From: Acinetobacter sp. ANC 3903
GTDB lineage: Bacteria > Pseudomonadota > Gammaproteobacteria > Pseudomonadales > Moraxellaceae
Assembly (NCBI RefSeq): GCF_002135315.1
Contig: NZ_NEGA01000005.1
Location: 124,001 to 188,000, forward strand
DNA: 64,000 nucleotides
Direction: 5' to 3'
A program made the translations under genes and the position numbers. Numbering within the stretch: position 1 is the first letter of the stretch; the number at the start of each line of letters is the position of its first letter. Below, piece by piece: positions 11,954 to 21,242 of the stretch. The notes beneath the pieces were generated by a model. The model was not told where the DNA came from, did no database searches, and worked only from the letters and a program-made list of their open reading frames with translations.

Positions 11954-13621
11954 CTAAAATTCTGTATTCAAGATGCCATCTTTTATAAGATTGGTTTTCT
12001 TTTTGGTTTTATTAAAGCGCTGCACAGGCCAGCACATGGTGAAGCGTGCACCACCCAAAACCGGACTTTGATCGACTTCAATCTTACCGCCAAACCAGTA
12101 GGCAATACGACTCACAATGGATAAACCTAAACCATAGCCTCCGGAAGCACGGGTACGACTGTCATCCAGACGTGCGAAAGCTTCAAAAATGCGCTGACGC
12201 TCTTCTTCCGGCACACCTGCCCCGTCATCCTCTACCTGAACATAAGCCAAGCCTTCATCATTAATTCCACCACTGACAATCACCTTATGGTCGCAGTAGC
12301 GAACCGCATTACCGACTAAATTTTGTACAACACGATGCAAGTAACGACGCTCGGCATCGACCACAATGTTAATTGGCGGGGCTTTCAGTTCAATTTCTTT
12401 TTGCGTCTTCAGTGCTTCGGTTTCAATAACCACCTGATCCAATACTTCAAACAGAATAATTTTTTCAAAATCTAAAGAAGGCGTACCCTGCTCCAGTTTT
12501 GCATAGGTCATGATTTCATCGATCAAGGTATTCAGCGCTTCAATATCCTTATCAATCATTTCGACCTGCTGCAAGCGATAGTCGTAATCTTCCTCTTCCG
12601 CCAGCATCTCCATACCAAAACGAATACGCGCCACAGGCGTCCGCAGCTCATGCGAAACTGCACGCATCAGCTCACGCTGCGCCTCAATCAAACGCTGAAT
12701 GTGATCAGACATGCTGTTGTAATTGGTCGCCAGACTGGCCATTTCATCGGTACCATCAACCGGCAAACGCAAAGTCATGTCACCCGATTTCATGCGATGC
12801 AGTGCATAATTTACTTCGCGTAAGCGGCGCTGCATAGGCACCAGCAAACCATATACCCCAAGGCTCAATACAAACAAGCTTAACAAGGTAATGCCTGCAG
12901 CCAACTGGAAAGGCATCCAGTTAAATAAAGGTACAGGGCCTAAAACCAGCACCTCTGAAGGTGAACTTGGCATTGGTGAAACAATCGAGATAGTGGTACC
13001 GCGCACCGAGGCATTATCACGGTATAAAATAATACTGTGATCTAGTCGAAGTCGGCCAATTTGCTCTGAATCGAGCGGCAGGTTTTGAACTTTTTCAATG
13101 GCAATTGGATAAGAAAAATTCGCTTGAATTTTGGCAAGATATTCTTTTTCCTGCCCAGGGTAATACACCAGATAATCCAGAATAAAAATCGGCAACGCCT
13201 TCATTTGACGTTCCCCAATTTTATCTACTTTTACATAAAGTAAATGCCTGGGATCATCCTTCAACCCAATAATAATATAGGCAATTGAGTTTTCTGCGTC
13301 ATAACGAACTGCCGCTTTACGCTCCTCGACCCGTCTTTGCTCGGCACGGGATAAATCGACCTTGTTGGCATCGACATAATAAATGGGCAGCTCAAGCAAA
13401 TCTGAAGCATCAGAAATCCAGTCCCGCTTTTGTTGCTCATTCGGCTGTCGGGCAATACCCTCGCTAATGATATAAGAAATACCATCGGTTAAAGATTCAC
13501 GATACTCTTGTGCACGCTGGTAATTGATAATTTGTACCAACAGGTAGCCAAATAAAGCCACCAACGCGACTAAAATCACTAACCCGGCATAAATGCGCAA
13601 GAATATACTGTGTTTAAACAC
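11954..13621 (-). CDS. bfmS: sensor histidine kinase BfmS
   Basis: Membrane sensor kinase of the BfmRS system, which in Acinetobacter controls envelope stress responses, capsule and biofilm-related functions. It has 555 aa with TM1 at about 10-33, a periplasmic sensor to about 238, TM2 at about 239-261, HAMP at about 262-315, a HisKA H-box with H324 (AVSHELRTP), an N-box (QNLVGNAVRY), and G-boxes DDGAGVPEE and GGYGLGLSI. It lies 31 bases downstream of bfmR. The identification rests on motifs, gene pairing and resemblance to Acinetobacter BfmS. Confidence 0.93.
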   Translation of the reverse strand: MFKHSIFLRIYAGLVILVALVALFGYLLVQIINYQRAQEYRESLTDGISYIISEGIARQPNEQQKRDWISDASDLLELPIYYVDANKVDLSRAEQRRVEERKAAVRYDAENSIAYIIIGLKDDPRHLLYVKVDKIGERQMKALPIFILDYLVYYPGQEKEYLAKIQANFSYPIAIEKVQNLPLDSEQIGRLRLDHSIILYRDNASVRGTTISIVSPMPSSPSEVLVLGPVPLFNWMPFQLAAGITLLSLFVLSLGVYGLLVPMQRRLREVNYALHRMKSGDMTLRLPVDGTDEMASLATNYNSMSDHIQRLIEAQRELMRAVSHELRTPVARIRFGMEMLAEEEDYDYRLQQVEMIDKDIEALNTLIDEIMTYAKLEQGTPSLDFEKIILFEVLDQVVIETEALKTQKEIELKAPPINIVVDAERRYLHRVVQNLVGNAVRYCDHKVIVSGGINDEGLAYVQVEDDGAGVPEEERQRIFEAFARLDDSRTRASGGYGLGLSIVSRIAYWFGGKIEVDQSPVLGGARFTMCWPVQRFNKTKKKTNLIKDGILNTEF

Positions 13622-13652
13622 GAAGCTGTCCTATAAAATTAGCGGGTAGCGC

Positions 13653-14366
13653 TTAAAGACCGGTTTCTTTAACGAACAGATAACCTTTACTACGTACAGT
13701 CTTAATACGTTTTGGATTTTCCGGATCATCACCAATTTTTGGACGGATACGTGAGATACGCACATCGATTGAACGGTCCTGACCATCATATTCAATGCCG
13801 CGCAGACGCTCAAAAATATCCTCACGAGACAGGATACGACCAGCATTTGAAGCCAACAGCCATAACAGGTCATATTCAGCGCTGGTAAAGTCAACCAAAT
13901 CGCCATTCAAGGTCACTGAACGGCCACCGTTATCAATCACCAGGTCATCAAATTCGATGCGTTGAGCGACTTCATCTTCAGGCGCCTTGTCGGTACGACG
14001 CAGCAAGGCACGGATACGGGCAAGCAATACACGCGGTTGAACTGGTTTGGCAACGTAGTCATCGGCACCCATTTCCAGACCCAAAACCTGATCCATATCT
14101 TCAGTACGTGCAGTCAACATCAAAATTGGTTGATGATAATGTGGACGCACTTCACGACAAATGGTCAAACCATCTGCACCCGGCAACATCACATCAAGTA
14201 CCACCAAATCCGGCTGTTCAGCAATGATACGGCGGATTGCACGATTACCGTCAGGCTCTACCCCAACCTCTAACCCATTACGGATAAGGTATTCTTGAGT
14301 CAAACGCGCAAGACGTTCATCGTCTTCAACAATTAAAATTTTAGGTAACTTTTCTTCTTGGCTCAT
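13653..14366 (-). CDS. bfmR: DNA-binding response regulator BfmR
   Basis: OmpR/PhoB-type response regulator, 237 aa. The receiver domain (about 9-125) has the acidic pair D15/D16 and the phospho-acceptor D58 (VVLDVMLPGADG). The winged-helix DNA-binding domain (about 138-237) ends with DVRISRIRPKIGDD and the KTVRSKGYLF wing. Partner kinase BfmS follows downstream. A perfect inverted repeat 80 bases upstream (14446-14460) is a candidate autoregulatory site. Confidence 0.95.
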   Translation of the reverse strand: MSQEEKLPKILIVEDDERLARLTQEYLIRNGLEVGVEPDGNRAIRRIIAEQPDLVVLDVMLPGADGLTICREVRPHYHQPILMLTARTEDMDQVLGLEMGADDYVAKPVQPRVLLARIRALLRRTDKAPEDEVAQRIEFDDLVIDNGGRSVTLNGDLVDFTSAEYDLLWLLASNAGRILSREDIFERLRGIEYDGQDRSIDVRISRIRPKIGDDPENPKRIKTVRSKGYLFVKETGL

Positions 14367-14653
14367 AAAATGCCCCTTTATATTGGATTAAGGTATCCTT
14401 AAAAATCCATTGGATACGCTTTAATATATTCAGCAATATACACACGTTTACATTGTAAACAAGATACCGTTCACCAAACTGATACATCAAAGTAGCATTT
14501 TGTTATATTTTTTTTAAACATTGAATTTATTGGATTTTTCATATTTTAGTAATTTTCAGGCTATTTATAGAAATATTTAGCTACAAAATGTCTATTTTTT
14601 AAACCGCCCGTCTGTTTGCACAGTTTCTGACTAGTTAGATAGCTTCTTTTAAG
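14367..14653. other. bfmR upstream region
   Basis: Very AT-rich non-coding DNA upstream of bfmR. The only clear structure is the 15-base palindrome annotated separately at 14446-14460. I see no open reading frame with a ribosome-binding site. Confidence 0.5.
14446..14460. promoter_or_regulatory. inverted repeat upstream of bfmR, possible operator
   Basis: GTTTACATTGTAAAC is a perfect 6+3+6 inverted repeat, 80 bases before the bfmR start. It is too small for a terminator and has no T-run, so an operator is more likely. BfmR is reported to bind its own promoter; that this is the site is inference. Confidence 0.4.
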
Positions 14654-14662
14654 TTATCCACA
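14654..14662 (+). promoter_or_regulatory. DnaA box upstream of nrdA
   Basis: TTATCCACA is a perfect 9-base DnaA box; a degenerate partner TTATCTATA starts 12 bases later (14666-14674). In E. coli DnaA binds the nrdAB promoter region and tunes its expression. This one lies about 300 bases before nrdA, so a similar role here is inference. Confidence 0.5.
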
Positions 14663-14804
14663 ATGTTATCTATAAGCACATTTTTTTAGCTTTGCTATGC
14701 TATGCCCTTGTCTAATAAGGCTTCTACAAGAAACATAAAAATAGGGACGTTTTTGCAAAGGATCATTGCAGAGTTCAATCAAAAATTTTAACGAAATGTC
14801 AATA

Positions 14805-14833
14805 TTGATCTACCCTGAATTTTCCCGTATCTT
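14805..14833 (+). promoter_or_regulatory. candidate nrdA promoter
   Basis: TTGATC (14805-14810), a 17-base spacer, and TATCTT (14828-14833), each 4 of 6 to the sigma70 consensus. The -10 falls inside the first NrdR-like box, the usual arrangement for repression. Confidence 0.45.
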
Positions 14834-14869
14834 GTGCTTATTCCGATTTTAAACCACTAGTTCTTGTGT
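14822..14869. promoter_or_regulatory. pair of NrdR-like boxes
   Basis: Two 16-base sites on the pattern ACACWATATATWGTGT: the better one at 14854-14869 (CCACTAGTTCTTGTGT, 12 of 16 matches) and a weaker one at 14822-14837 with the half-site TATCTTGTG. Start-to-start distance is 32 bases, about three helical turns, the spacing known for paired NrdR boxes. NrdR represses ribonucleotide reductase genes when ATP/dATP levels signal enough dNTPs. Confidence 0.5.
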
Positions 14870-14956
14870 TTAATCATCAAACACTGAGATGAAATATCGT
14901 CCAGTTCAAATGGTCCACACATATAAAACAATAGATGACAATGGAGCTATGCCACA

Positions 14957-17776
14957 ATGAGCGTAATCACTTCAACTCCTGGTCAACTTCAGGTGATTAA
15001 ACGCACCGGTGATGTTGCCACTTTTGACGCAGAAAAAATTTCTGTAGCGATAGGTAAAGCTTTTTTGGCTGTAGAAGGCCAGCAAAGCGCTGATTCAAGC
15101 CGTATTCATGACCGCATCGAGCAGCTGACCGAAATGGTCATGAACACGTTTAACCGTCGTTTACCGTCAGGCGGCACGATTCATATTGAAGAAATTCAAG
15201 ACCAAGTTGAACTGGCGCTCATGCGTACAGGTGAACAAAAAGTTGCGCGTGCGTATGTCATCTACCGCGAACAACGCTCTGAAGCACGCAAACAAACTGG
15301 CGCTCATCATCATCCAACCCTGCAAGTGATTACTGCAAACGGTCAACATAAACCGCTTGACTTGGGGGCATTAGAAGCTCATGTGGCAAAAGCTGCTGAA
15401 GGCCTTGAAGGCATTGACGTACAGGCAATTGTCGATGAGACCGTGAAAAACTTGTACAACGGCGTAAAAGAGTCTGACATCTCAACGACCATGATGATGG
15501 CGACACGTACCCGTATTGAACAAGAACCAAACTATACCTATGTCACTGCACGTTTACTTCGTGACAACTTGGTTGCTACAGGTCTTGAGTTTTTAGGTCT
15601 GTCTACAGATACCAATGAAGGCGACGCACTTGAAACTTTCTTGAAGAAAGGTATCGAGCTTGAGCTGCTTTCTCCAGAACTTCTTAACTTTGACCTGGCT
15701 AAACTGGCAGCTGCGATTCAGCCAGAACGCTCAAATCAATTCACCTACTTAGGTCTACAAACTTTATTTGACCGTTACTTCATCCATTCAGATGGCGTAC
15801 GTTTCGAATTGCCACAATTATTCTTCATGCGTGTTTCGATGGGTCTTTCACTCAACGAAGCAAACCGTGAAGAACGTGCAATCGAGTTCTATAACTTATT
15901 ATCGAGCTTCGATTACATGGCGTCTACGCCTACCCTGTTTAACTCAGGAACACTACGTCCACAGTTGTCGAGCTGCTATTTAACGACTATTGATGATGAC
16001 CTGTATGACATTTATGGCGCGATGCGTGATAACGCAATGTTGTCTAAATGGGCTGGCGGCTTAGGTAATGACTGGACACCAGTTCGTGCCTTGAACTCGT
16101 ATATCAAAGGTACAAACGGTAAGTCACAAGGTGTTGTTCCATTCCTTAAAGTGGCGAACGATACCGCTGTTGCCGTTAACCAAGGTGGTAAGCGTAAAGG
16201 TGCCGTATGTGCATACCTTGAAACCTGGCACCTGGACATCGAAGAATTCCTGGAACTGCGTAAAAATACGGGTGATGACCGTCGCCGTACGCATGACATG
16301 AATACAGCAAACTGGGTTCCTGACTTGTTTATGCAACGTGTCTTTGAAGATGCTGAATGGACACTTTTCACACCATCGGAAACACCGGATCTTCACGACT
16401 TAACGGGTTCTGAATTTGCTGAGCGTTATGCTTACTACGAAGGCATTGCCAAAGAAACAAACATGTTGCACAAAAAAGTACGTGCAAAAGATTTGTGGCG
16501 CAAAATGCTGTCTATGTTGTTTGAAACAGGTCACCCGTGGATCACATTCAAAGACGTATGTAACTTACGTTCACCACAACAACATGTGGGTGTAGTACAT
16601 TCATCTAACTTGTGTACAGAAATTACTTTGAACACAAGCAAAGAAGAAATTGCGGTATGTAACCTGGGTTCGATCAACCTGGTACAACACGTTCAAGGTG
16701 GTGTGTTAGATCGCGAAAAATTGGCGCGTACAGTGAAAACTGCTGTTCGTATGCTTGATAACGTCATCGACATCAACTACTACGCTGTTCCGCAAGCGAA
16801 AAATTCGAACTTGAAACATCGTCCGGTCGGCATGGGCATCATGGGCTTCCAGGATGCATTGTATGAAATGAAACTAGCCTACGGTTCAGATGCTGCGGTA
16901 GATTTTGCTGATGAATCTATGGAAGTGATCAGCTACTACGCGATTTCAACATCAAGTGATTTGGCTGTTGAACGTGGTACTTACGAAACTTTTAAAGGTT
17001 CACTGTGGGATCAGGGTATTTTACCGATCGACTCACTTGACCTGGTTGCGAAAACACGTCCGGAACGCATGTTCGAAGTAGACCGTACACAACGTTTGGA
17101 CTGGGACACTTTGCGTGCCAAAGTTCAAAAAGACGGGATGCGTAACTCGAACGTGATGGCGATTGCACCGACTGCGACCATTTCGAACATCTGTGGTGTT
17201 TCTCAGTCGATCGAACCAACTTTCCAAAACTTGTATGTGAAATCTAACCTTTCTGGTGAATTCACAGTGATCAATCCGTACCTAGTACGTGCGTTAAAAG
17301 ATCGCGGTCTTTGGGATGCTGTGATGGTGAACGACCTGAAACACTTCGAAGGTTCTGTACAAAAGATTTCGCGTATTCCTGAAGAGCTTAAAGCAATCTT
17401 CGCGACTGCGTTTGAAGTTGAACCACGCTGGATTGTGGATGCTGCATCACGTCGTCAAAAATGGATTGACCAAGCTCAGTCACTTAATCTTTACATCTCT
17501 GGTGCAAACGGTAAGAAACTTGACCTGACTTATAAAATGGCTTGGTTACGTGGTCTTAAAACAACTTATTATCTTCGTGCATTGGGTGCGACTTCTGCTG
17601 AGAAATCAACTATTAACACTGGCGCATTAAATGCAGTTAAACCTGCAACTGTTGCAGCACCTGTTACTGCTGCGGTAGCGCCTGAAGCGAAAGCTGAAGA
17701 AGAAGATTTTGCTCAAGCAGCACCAGTGCCAATGGCATGTTCAATTGATAACCCTGATTGTGAAGCTTGTCAGTAA
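14957..17776 (+). CDS. nrdA: ribonucleoside-diphosphate reductase class Ia, alpha subunit
   Basis: Large catalytic subunit making dNDPs from NDPs. It has 939 aa, with two tandem ATP-cone regulatory domains at about 10-100 and 115-210, as in Pseudomonas-type NrdA, followed by the catalytic barrel. Active-site cysteines are visible in LSSCYL, SNLCTE (cysteine plus glutamate) and VCNLGS. The C-terminal CEAC pair relays electrons from thioredoxin or glutaredoxin. GGAG lies 10 bases before the ATG. nrdB follows after a small peptide gene. Confidence 0.97.
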   Translation: MSVITSTPGQLQVIKRTGDVATFDAEKISVAIGKAFLAVEGQQSADSSRIHDRIEQLTEMVMNTFNRRLPSGGTIHIEEIQDQVELALMRTGEQKVARAYVIYREQRSEARKQTGAHHHPTLQVITANGQHKPLDLGALEAHVAKAAEGLEGIDVQAIVDETVKNLYNGVKESDISTTMMMATRTRIEQEPNYTYVTARLLRDNLVATGLEFLGLSTDTNEGDALETFLKKGIELELLSPELLNFDLAKLAAAIQPERSNQFTYLGLQTLFDRYFIHSDGVRFELPQLFFMRVSMGLSLNEANREERAIEFYNLLSSFDYMASTPTLFNSGTLRPQLSSCYLTTIDDDLYDIYGAMRDNAMLSKWAGGLGNDWTPVRALNSYIKGTNGKSQGVVPFLKVANDTAVAVNQGGKRKGAVCAYLETWHLDIEEFLELRKNTGDDRRRTHDMNTANWVPDLFMQRVFEDAEWTLFTPSETPDLHDLTGSEFAERYAYYEGIAKETNMLHKKVRAKDLWRKMLSMLFETGHPWITFKDVCNLRSPQQHVGVVHSSNLCTEITLNTSKEEIAVCNLGSINLVQHVQGGVLDREKLARTVKTAVRMLDNVIDINYYAVPQAKNSNLKHRPVGMGIMGFQDALYEMKLAYGSDAAVDFADESMEVISYYAISTSSDLAVERGTYETFKGSLWDQGILPIDSLDLVAKTRPERMFEVDRTQRLDWDTLRAKVQKDGMRNSNVMAIAPTATISNICGVSQSIEPTFQNLYVKSNLSGEFTVINPYLVRALKDRGLWDAVMVNDLKHFEGSVQKISRIPEELKAIFATAFEVEPRWIVDAASRRQKWIDQAQSLNLYISGANGKKLDLTYKMAWLRGLKTTYYLRALGATSAEKSTINTGALNAVKPATVAAPVTAAVAPEAKAEEEDFAQAAPVPMACSIDNPDCEACQ

Positions 17777-17783
17777 GCTTCAT

Positions 17784-17875
17784 AACCTCCCCTAACCCCT
17801 CCTAAAAGGAGGGGGAATCACACCTCTTAATTAAGGGTGAAAGTCCCTCTTTCATAAAGAGGGATTTAGGGAGAT
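17784..17875. repeat. palindromic intergenic repeat (REP/MITE-like)
   Basis: Two nested hairpins directly after nrdA: arms 17796-17803/17807-17814 (CCCCTCCT with AGGAGGGG, loop AAA) and arms 17844-17852/17856-17864 (TCCCTCTTT with AAAGAGGGA, loop CAT). The outer ends (CCTCCCCTAA and TTTAGGGAG) also nearly pair, making a clover-like fold of about 90 bases. Such C-rich/G-rich palindromic units are typical of dispersed intergenic repeats; copy number cannot be judged from this window. Confidence 0.6.
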
Positions 17876-17901
17876 TAAAAATATAAATAAAGGAAACCAC
17901 C

Positions 17902-18033
17902 ATGCTTCATATGACTCACAACTACATGTTAGGACTTGCGGTATTGGTTGTTTCCTTTATTCTGACTTTTTATGTACCGATTGCTTACTTCTGGGTAAAA
18001 CAGGGTAAGAAGATGCGTAATCAAAATAAGTAG
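17902..18033 (+). CDS. small single-pass membrane protein, 43 aa
   Basis: An ATG-to-TAG frame of 44 codons with a good ribosome-binding site (AAAGGA, 17889-17894) between nrdA and nrdB. The product begins MLHMTHNYMLGLAV, has one hydrophobic helix (about residues 9-33, ending YVPIAYFW), then a basic tail KQGKKMRNQNK that predicts a cytoplasmic C-terminus. I do not recognise the family. Position inside the nrd cluster suggests co-expression with nrdB but does not prove a functional link. Confidence 0.7.
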   Translation: MLHMTHNYMLGLAVLVVSFILTFYVPIAYFWVKQGKKMRNQNK

Positions 18034-18175
18034 TGGGGATATTTGCTCTACCGTACAAGTTTAGAGCAGTGATCGACAAAACTTGATTTTGATTACACAA
18101 ATTGAGCGTATAGTAGGACATCTCAGCGTTGCTGGATGTCTAATAAAAGATATAAGCATCGAAGAGAGAATTGAT

Positions 18176-19459
18176 ATGTCTATCCTAAGTTGGGACGATT
18201 TCGAAGATGATTCACAGAAACCGGCTGCACCTGAACACCAGTCTGCGCCCGTCGAACCGAAAAAAACGGCTCATTCACAGGTGGTATCTGATGCACACAA
18301 CGCACCGTCGCATGTGGCAACTGCACAACCCCTTAGAGCCACTCAAAACCGAGGATCAAATCCAACCGATTCGTTGGCAAGAGCATCTGCTTCCCTAGAT
18401 CAACTTGACGTTGCCCCAGGCTTGGAAGAGCTTGAAATGGGTGCTCAACGTGTACAGGTTGATGATAAAGCAATGATCAACTGTCGTGCTGACTTAAACC
18501 AGCTAGTACCGTTCAAATACGAATGGGCTTGGCAAAAATATCTGGACGGTTGTGCCAACCACTGGATGCCACAAGAAGTCAACATGAACCACGACATCGC
18601 ACTTTGGAAGTCTGAAAATGGCTTAACCGAAGATGAGCGTACTATTGTCATGCGTTCGCTTGGTTTCTTCTCGACTGCCGATTCACTGGTTGCCAACAAC
18701 CTGGTACTGGCGATTTACCGCCACATTACCAACCCTGAATGCCGTCAGTACATCTTGCGTCAGGCATTTGAAGAAGCAATTCACACTCATGCTTACCAAT
18801 ACTGTATCGAATCTTTAGGTATGGATGAAGGCGAAGTCTTCAACATGTACCGCGAAGTACCGTCTGTGGCACGTAAAGCGGCTTGGGGCTTGAAATATAC
18901 CCAGTCTTTAACCGATCCTACTTTTAAAACCGGTACACCTGAAAATGATCAAATCTTGCTTCGCAACCTGATCGCGTTCTACTGTGTACTTGAAGGTATT
19001 TTCTTCTATTGTGGTTTCAGCCAAATCCTGTCTATGGGCCGTCGTAACAAGATGAATGGTGTTGCCGAGCAATTCCAGTACATCTTGCGTGATGAGTCTA
19101 TGCACCTGAACTTTGGTATCGATATGATCAACCAGATCAAAATCGAAAACCCAAGTTTATGGACTACTGAGTTCCAGGAAGAAATCATCCAGATGATTCT
19201 TGAAGGTACGATGCTTGAAATCGAATATGCGCGTGACACTATGCCACGCGGTGTACTCGGTATGAATGCAGCGATGATGGAAGAATACTTGAAGTTCATC
19301 TGTAACCGCCGTTTAGCGCAACTTGGCTTGCCTGAACAGTTCGCTGGTGTGAATAACCCATTCCAGTGGATGTCGGAAATGATGGACTTGCGTAAAGAGA
19401 AGAATTTCTTCGAGACGCGTGTAACGGATTATCAGACTGGCGGTGCGTTAAGCTGGTAA
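18176..19459 (+). CDS. nrdB: ribonucleoside-diphosphate reductase class Ia, beta subunit
   Basis: Small radical-generating subunit, 427 aa from the chosen start [12 protein letters not shown]. An upstream ATG at 18083 is in frame, but the extra 31 residues look unlike the family. Diiron ligands and the radical tyrosine are seen in [12 protein letters not shown] (E, H, Y spaced as E115/H118/Y122 of E. coli), EGIFFYCGF and DESMHLNFG. The first 80-90 residues are a polar, low-complexity linker before the helical core. A strong terminator follows. Confidence 0.96.
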   Translation: MSILSWDDFEDDSQKPAAPEHQSAPVEPKKTAHSQVVSDAHNAPSHVATAQPLRATQNRGSNPTDSLARASASLDQLDVAPGLEELEMGAQRVQVDDKAMINCRADLNQLVPFKYEWAWQKYLDGCANHWMPQEVNMNHDIALWKSENGLTEDERTIVMRSLGFFSTADSLVANNLVLAIYRHITNPECRQYILRQAFEEAIHTHAYQYCIESLGMDEGEVFNMYREVPSVARKAAWGLKYTQSLTDPTFKTGTPENDQILLRNLIAFYCVLEGIFFYCGFSQILSMGRRNKMNGVAEQFQYILRDESMHLNFGIDMINQIKIENPSLWTTEFQEEIIQMILEGTMLEIEYARDTMPRGVLGMNAAMMEEYLKFICNRRLAQLGLPEQFAGVNNPFQWMSEMMDLRKEKNFFETRVTDYQTGGALSW

Positions 19460-19480
19460 TGCTTTTTTAGATTTATTTCT

Positions 19481-19509
19481 AAAAGGGAGGGTTTATCCCT
19501 CCCTTTTTT
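19481..19509 (+). terminator. terminator after nrdB
   Basis: Inverted repeat with 11-base arms (19481-19491 and 19497-19507; core GGGAGGG/CCCTCCC, loop TTTAT) followed by a T-run. Confidence 0.85.
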
Positions 19510-19565
19510 ATTGTGATTCGAATTAAAAAAATATTTTTATATAAATCATATACATGAGATAAATT

Positions 19566-20421
19566 ATGCAAAATTACTTCAGTTATCAAGATCCTTTTTT
19601 AGACATATCACCGGATCTTCAAATTGCATTTAATTCTTCAACATCTACTTTATATACAGCTGATTTTCCTCAAGGGAAATATATAAGTATGTATTTCGAT
19701 GAAGAAAAAGAACACTTTATTCAAGTAAGTAAGAAAATTAAATTAAATTAAATATTACTTGTATTGTTAATACAGGCTATAGAAAACGATCACTTCAAGA
19801 ATTTGAAAAACTTCTCTATGACACGAGTTATGTAGATGCTTATAAAAATGAAAATAGTATTGCCAAGGCATCTGTAGAAAAAGTATGGCAACACTTTTTT
19901 AAACATAACCAATGGATTTTTGGCTATGGTTTGGATTATAGATTTCAGTCTATTTTGCAAGATGAAGTAAATTTGAATACAGCAGATTTAGATGGAAAAA
20001 ATACAGTAAATGGAGATTTTCTATTAGCTGACAATAAATTTACAACATTTGTTGAAATTAAAAGACCAGATATGCAACTATTTCATGGAAATAGAAATCG
20101 TGCAGATTGTTGGAAACTGTCATCAGACTTATACGATGCACATTCACAAATTCTAGAACATAAAGCAAGTGGACAGATCAAGCTTCAGATGGATATAACT
20201 AACTAGGGGATAGCAATGATAATTTAGTGAAGCAAAAAGCTTATGATTCAAAAACAATATTAATTATTGGAAGTTGGACTGAAATTAATAATGATAATCC
20301 ACGTATAAAAGCTATCAAGGAAAAAACTTTCGAGTTATTTCGTCAAAATTCTAAAAATGTAGAAATTATTACATTCGATGAACTTTTTGACAGAGCAAAA
20401 TTTATCGTCGAACATCAATAA
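19566..20421 (+). pseudogene. Shedu-family (SduA, DUF4263) anti-phage defence gene, frameshifted
   Basis: Three consecutive frames carry one protein. Frame 1 starts at 19566 and stops at 19751 inside a (TTAAA)x3 run; frame 2 reads to a TAG at 20204-20206; frame 3 continues to 20421. Removing one 5-base TTAAA unit and adding one base near 20205 restores a 283-aa protein. The middle has the nuclease-like FVEIKRPD motif and WKLSSDLYDAHSQILEHK; the end has ILIIGSW and VEIITFDELFDRA, the pattern of the Shedu C-terminal nuclease domain. The region is clearly richer in A+T than its neighbours, suggesting transfer. Family call is by motif recognition. Confidence 0.75.
19738..19752 (+). repeat. pentanucleotide repeat (TTAAA)x3 at the first frameshift
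   Basis: Three exact copies of TTAAA. The in-frame stop lies in the third copy. Losing one unit would join the first two frames of the Shedu-like gene without a gap. Confidence 0.8.
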
Positions 20422-20425
20422 TTCT

Positions 20426-20453
20426 AATCCCCCGCTCATGTAGCGGGATTTTT
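20426..20453 (+). terminator. terminator after the Shedu-like gene
   Basis: CCCGCT (20431-20436), loop CATGT, AGCGGG (20442-20447), then ATTTTT. Confidence 0.75.
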
Positions 20454-20578
20454 ATAAAAATCACATTAATACAAAAACTTAAAAAAACAATAAGTTTAGT
20501 TTTTAAACAGTCTGATATGATTAAGTCAAAAGATAAACATAAATGAATACTTTATATCCACAAAAATAGAGGCCAATA

Positions 20579-21184
20579 ATGAAAGGAACAATTCTGGATT
20601 ATTCAATCCAAAGCAATTCAGGCATTATCAGTGGTGATGACCAGAACCGCTATAACTTTACTGGTGCGGAATGGCGAGGTCAACGTCCGCCTAATCGTGG
20701 CGAACATGTCGATTTTGCTGTCGATGATGCTGGTAATGCCACTCAGATCTATATTACCCTCAACCGCAACAACCCTATTCAAAACCTATCTGAGCAACTG
20801 GATAAAATTTCAAACCAGAATCAATCTGAAGAACAATTTAATATGATTGACTGGTTTGTAAAATGTCTTAAAAATTATGTCACCTTTGATGGATGTGCAC
20901 GACGTAAGGAATTTTGGTTCTTTATGCTGGTTTCTTTCATTTTGGGGATTATTGTACAAATGATTGATGCCATACTCGGTACAGATCGCCTTTTAAATGG
21001 CTTATTGAATCTGGCCCTATTCCTCCCAAGCCTAGCCGTAGGTGCCCGTCGTCTACATGACACAAATCGTTCTGGTTGGTGGCAACTTCTTGTTCTGACT
21101 GTTATTGGCATTATTCCACTCATCATCTGGTGGGCTTCAGACACCAAACGCGAAAATAATCAATGGGGACAACCTGCTAAATAA
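20579..21184 (+). CDS. DUF805 membrane protein with cold-shock-like N-terminal domain
   Basis: 201 aa. Residues 1-62 form a small beta-rich domain (SNSGIISGDDQNRYNF, WRGQRPPNRGEHVDF) resembling a cold-shock/OB-type fold. A polar linker of about 35 residues follows, then a DUF805 domain (about 100-195) with aromatic NYVTFDGCARRKEFWFF, helices, and the GARRLHDTNRSGWW motif. Function is unknown. The N-terminal domain is shared with the convergent gene at 21513-21926, which ends in a TM2 domain instead. Confidence 0.85.
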   Translation: MKGTILDYSIQSNSGIISGDDQNRYNFTGAEWRGQRPPNRGEHVDFAVDDAGNATQIYITLNRNNPIQNLSEQLDKISNQNQSEEQFNMIDWFVKCLKNYVTFDGCARRKEFWFFMLVSFILGIIVQMIDAILGTDRLLNGLLNLALFLPSLAVGARRLHDTNRSGWWQLLVLTVIGIIPLIIWWASDTKRENNQWGQPAK

Positions 21185-21242
21185 AGCGGATTAAAAAAGG
21201 GCGATAACACACTGCTACCCCATAGTTGAAGTCCATATATTG

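Noticed and set aside
18083..18175. 31-residue N-terminal extension of NrdB
   Set aside because: Not like NrdB proteins; the [12 protein letters not shown] start at 18176 fits the family.
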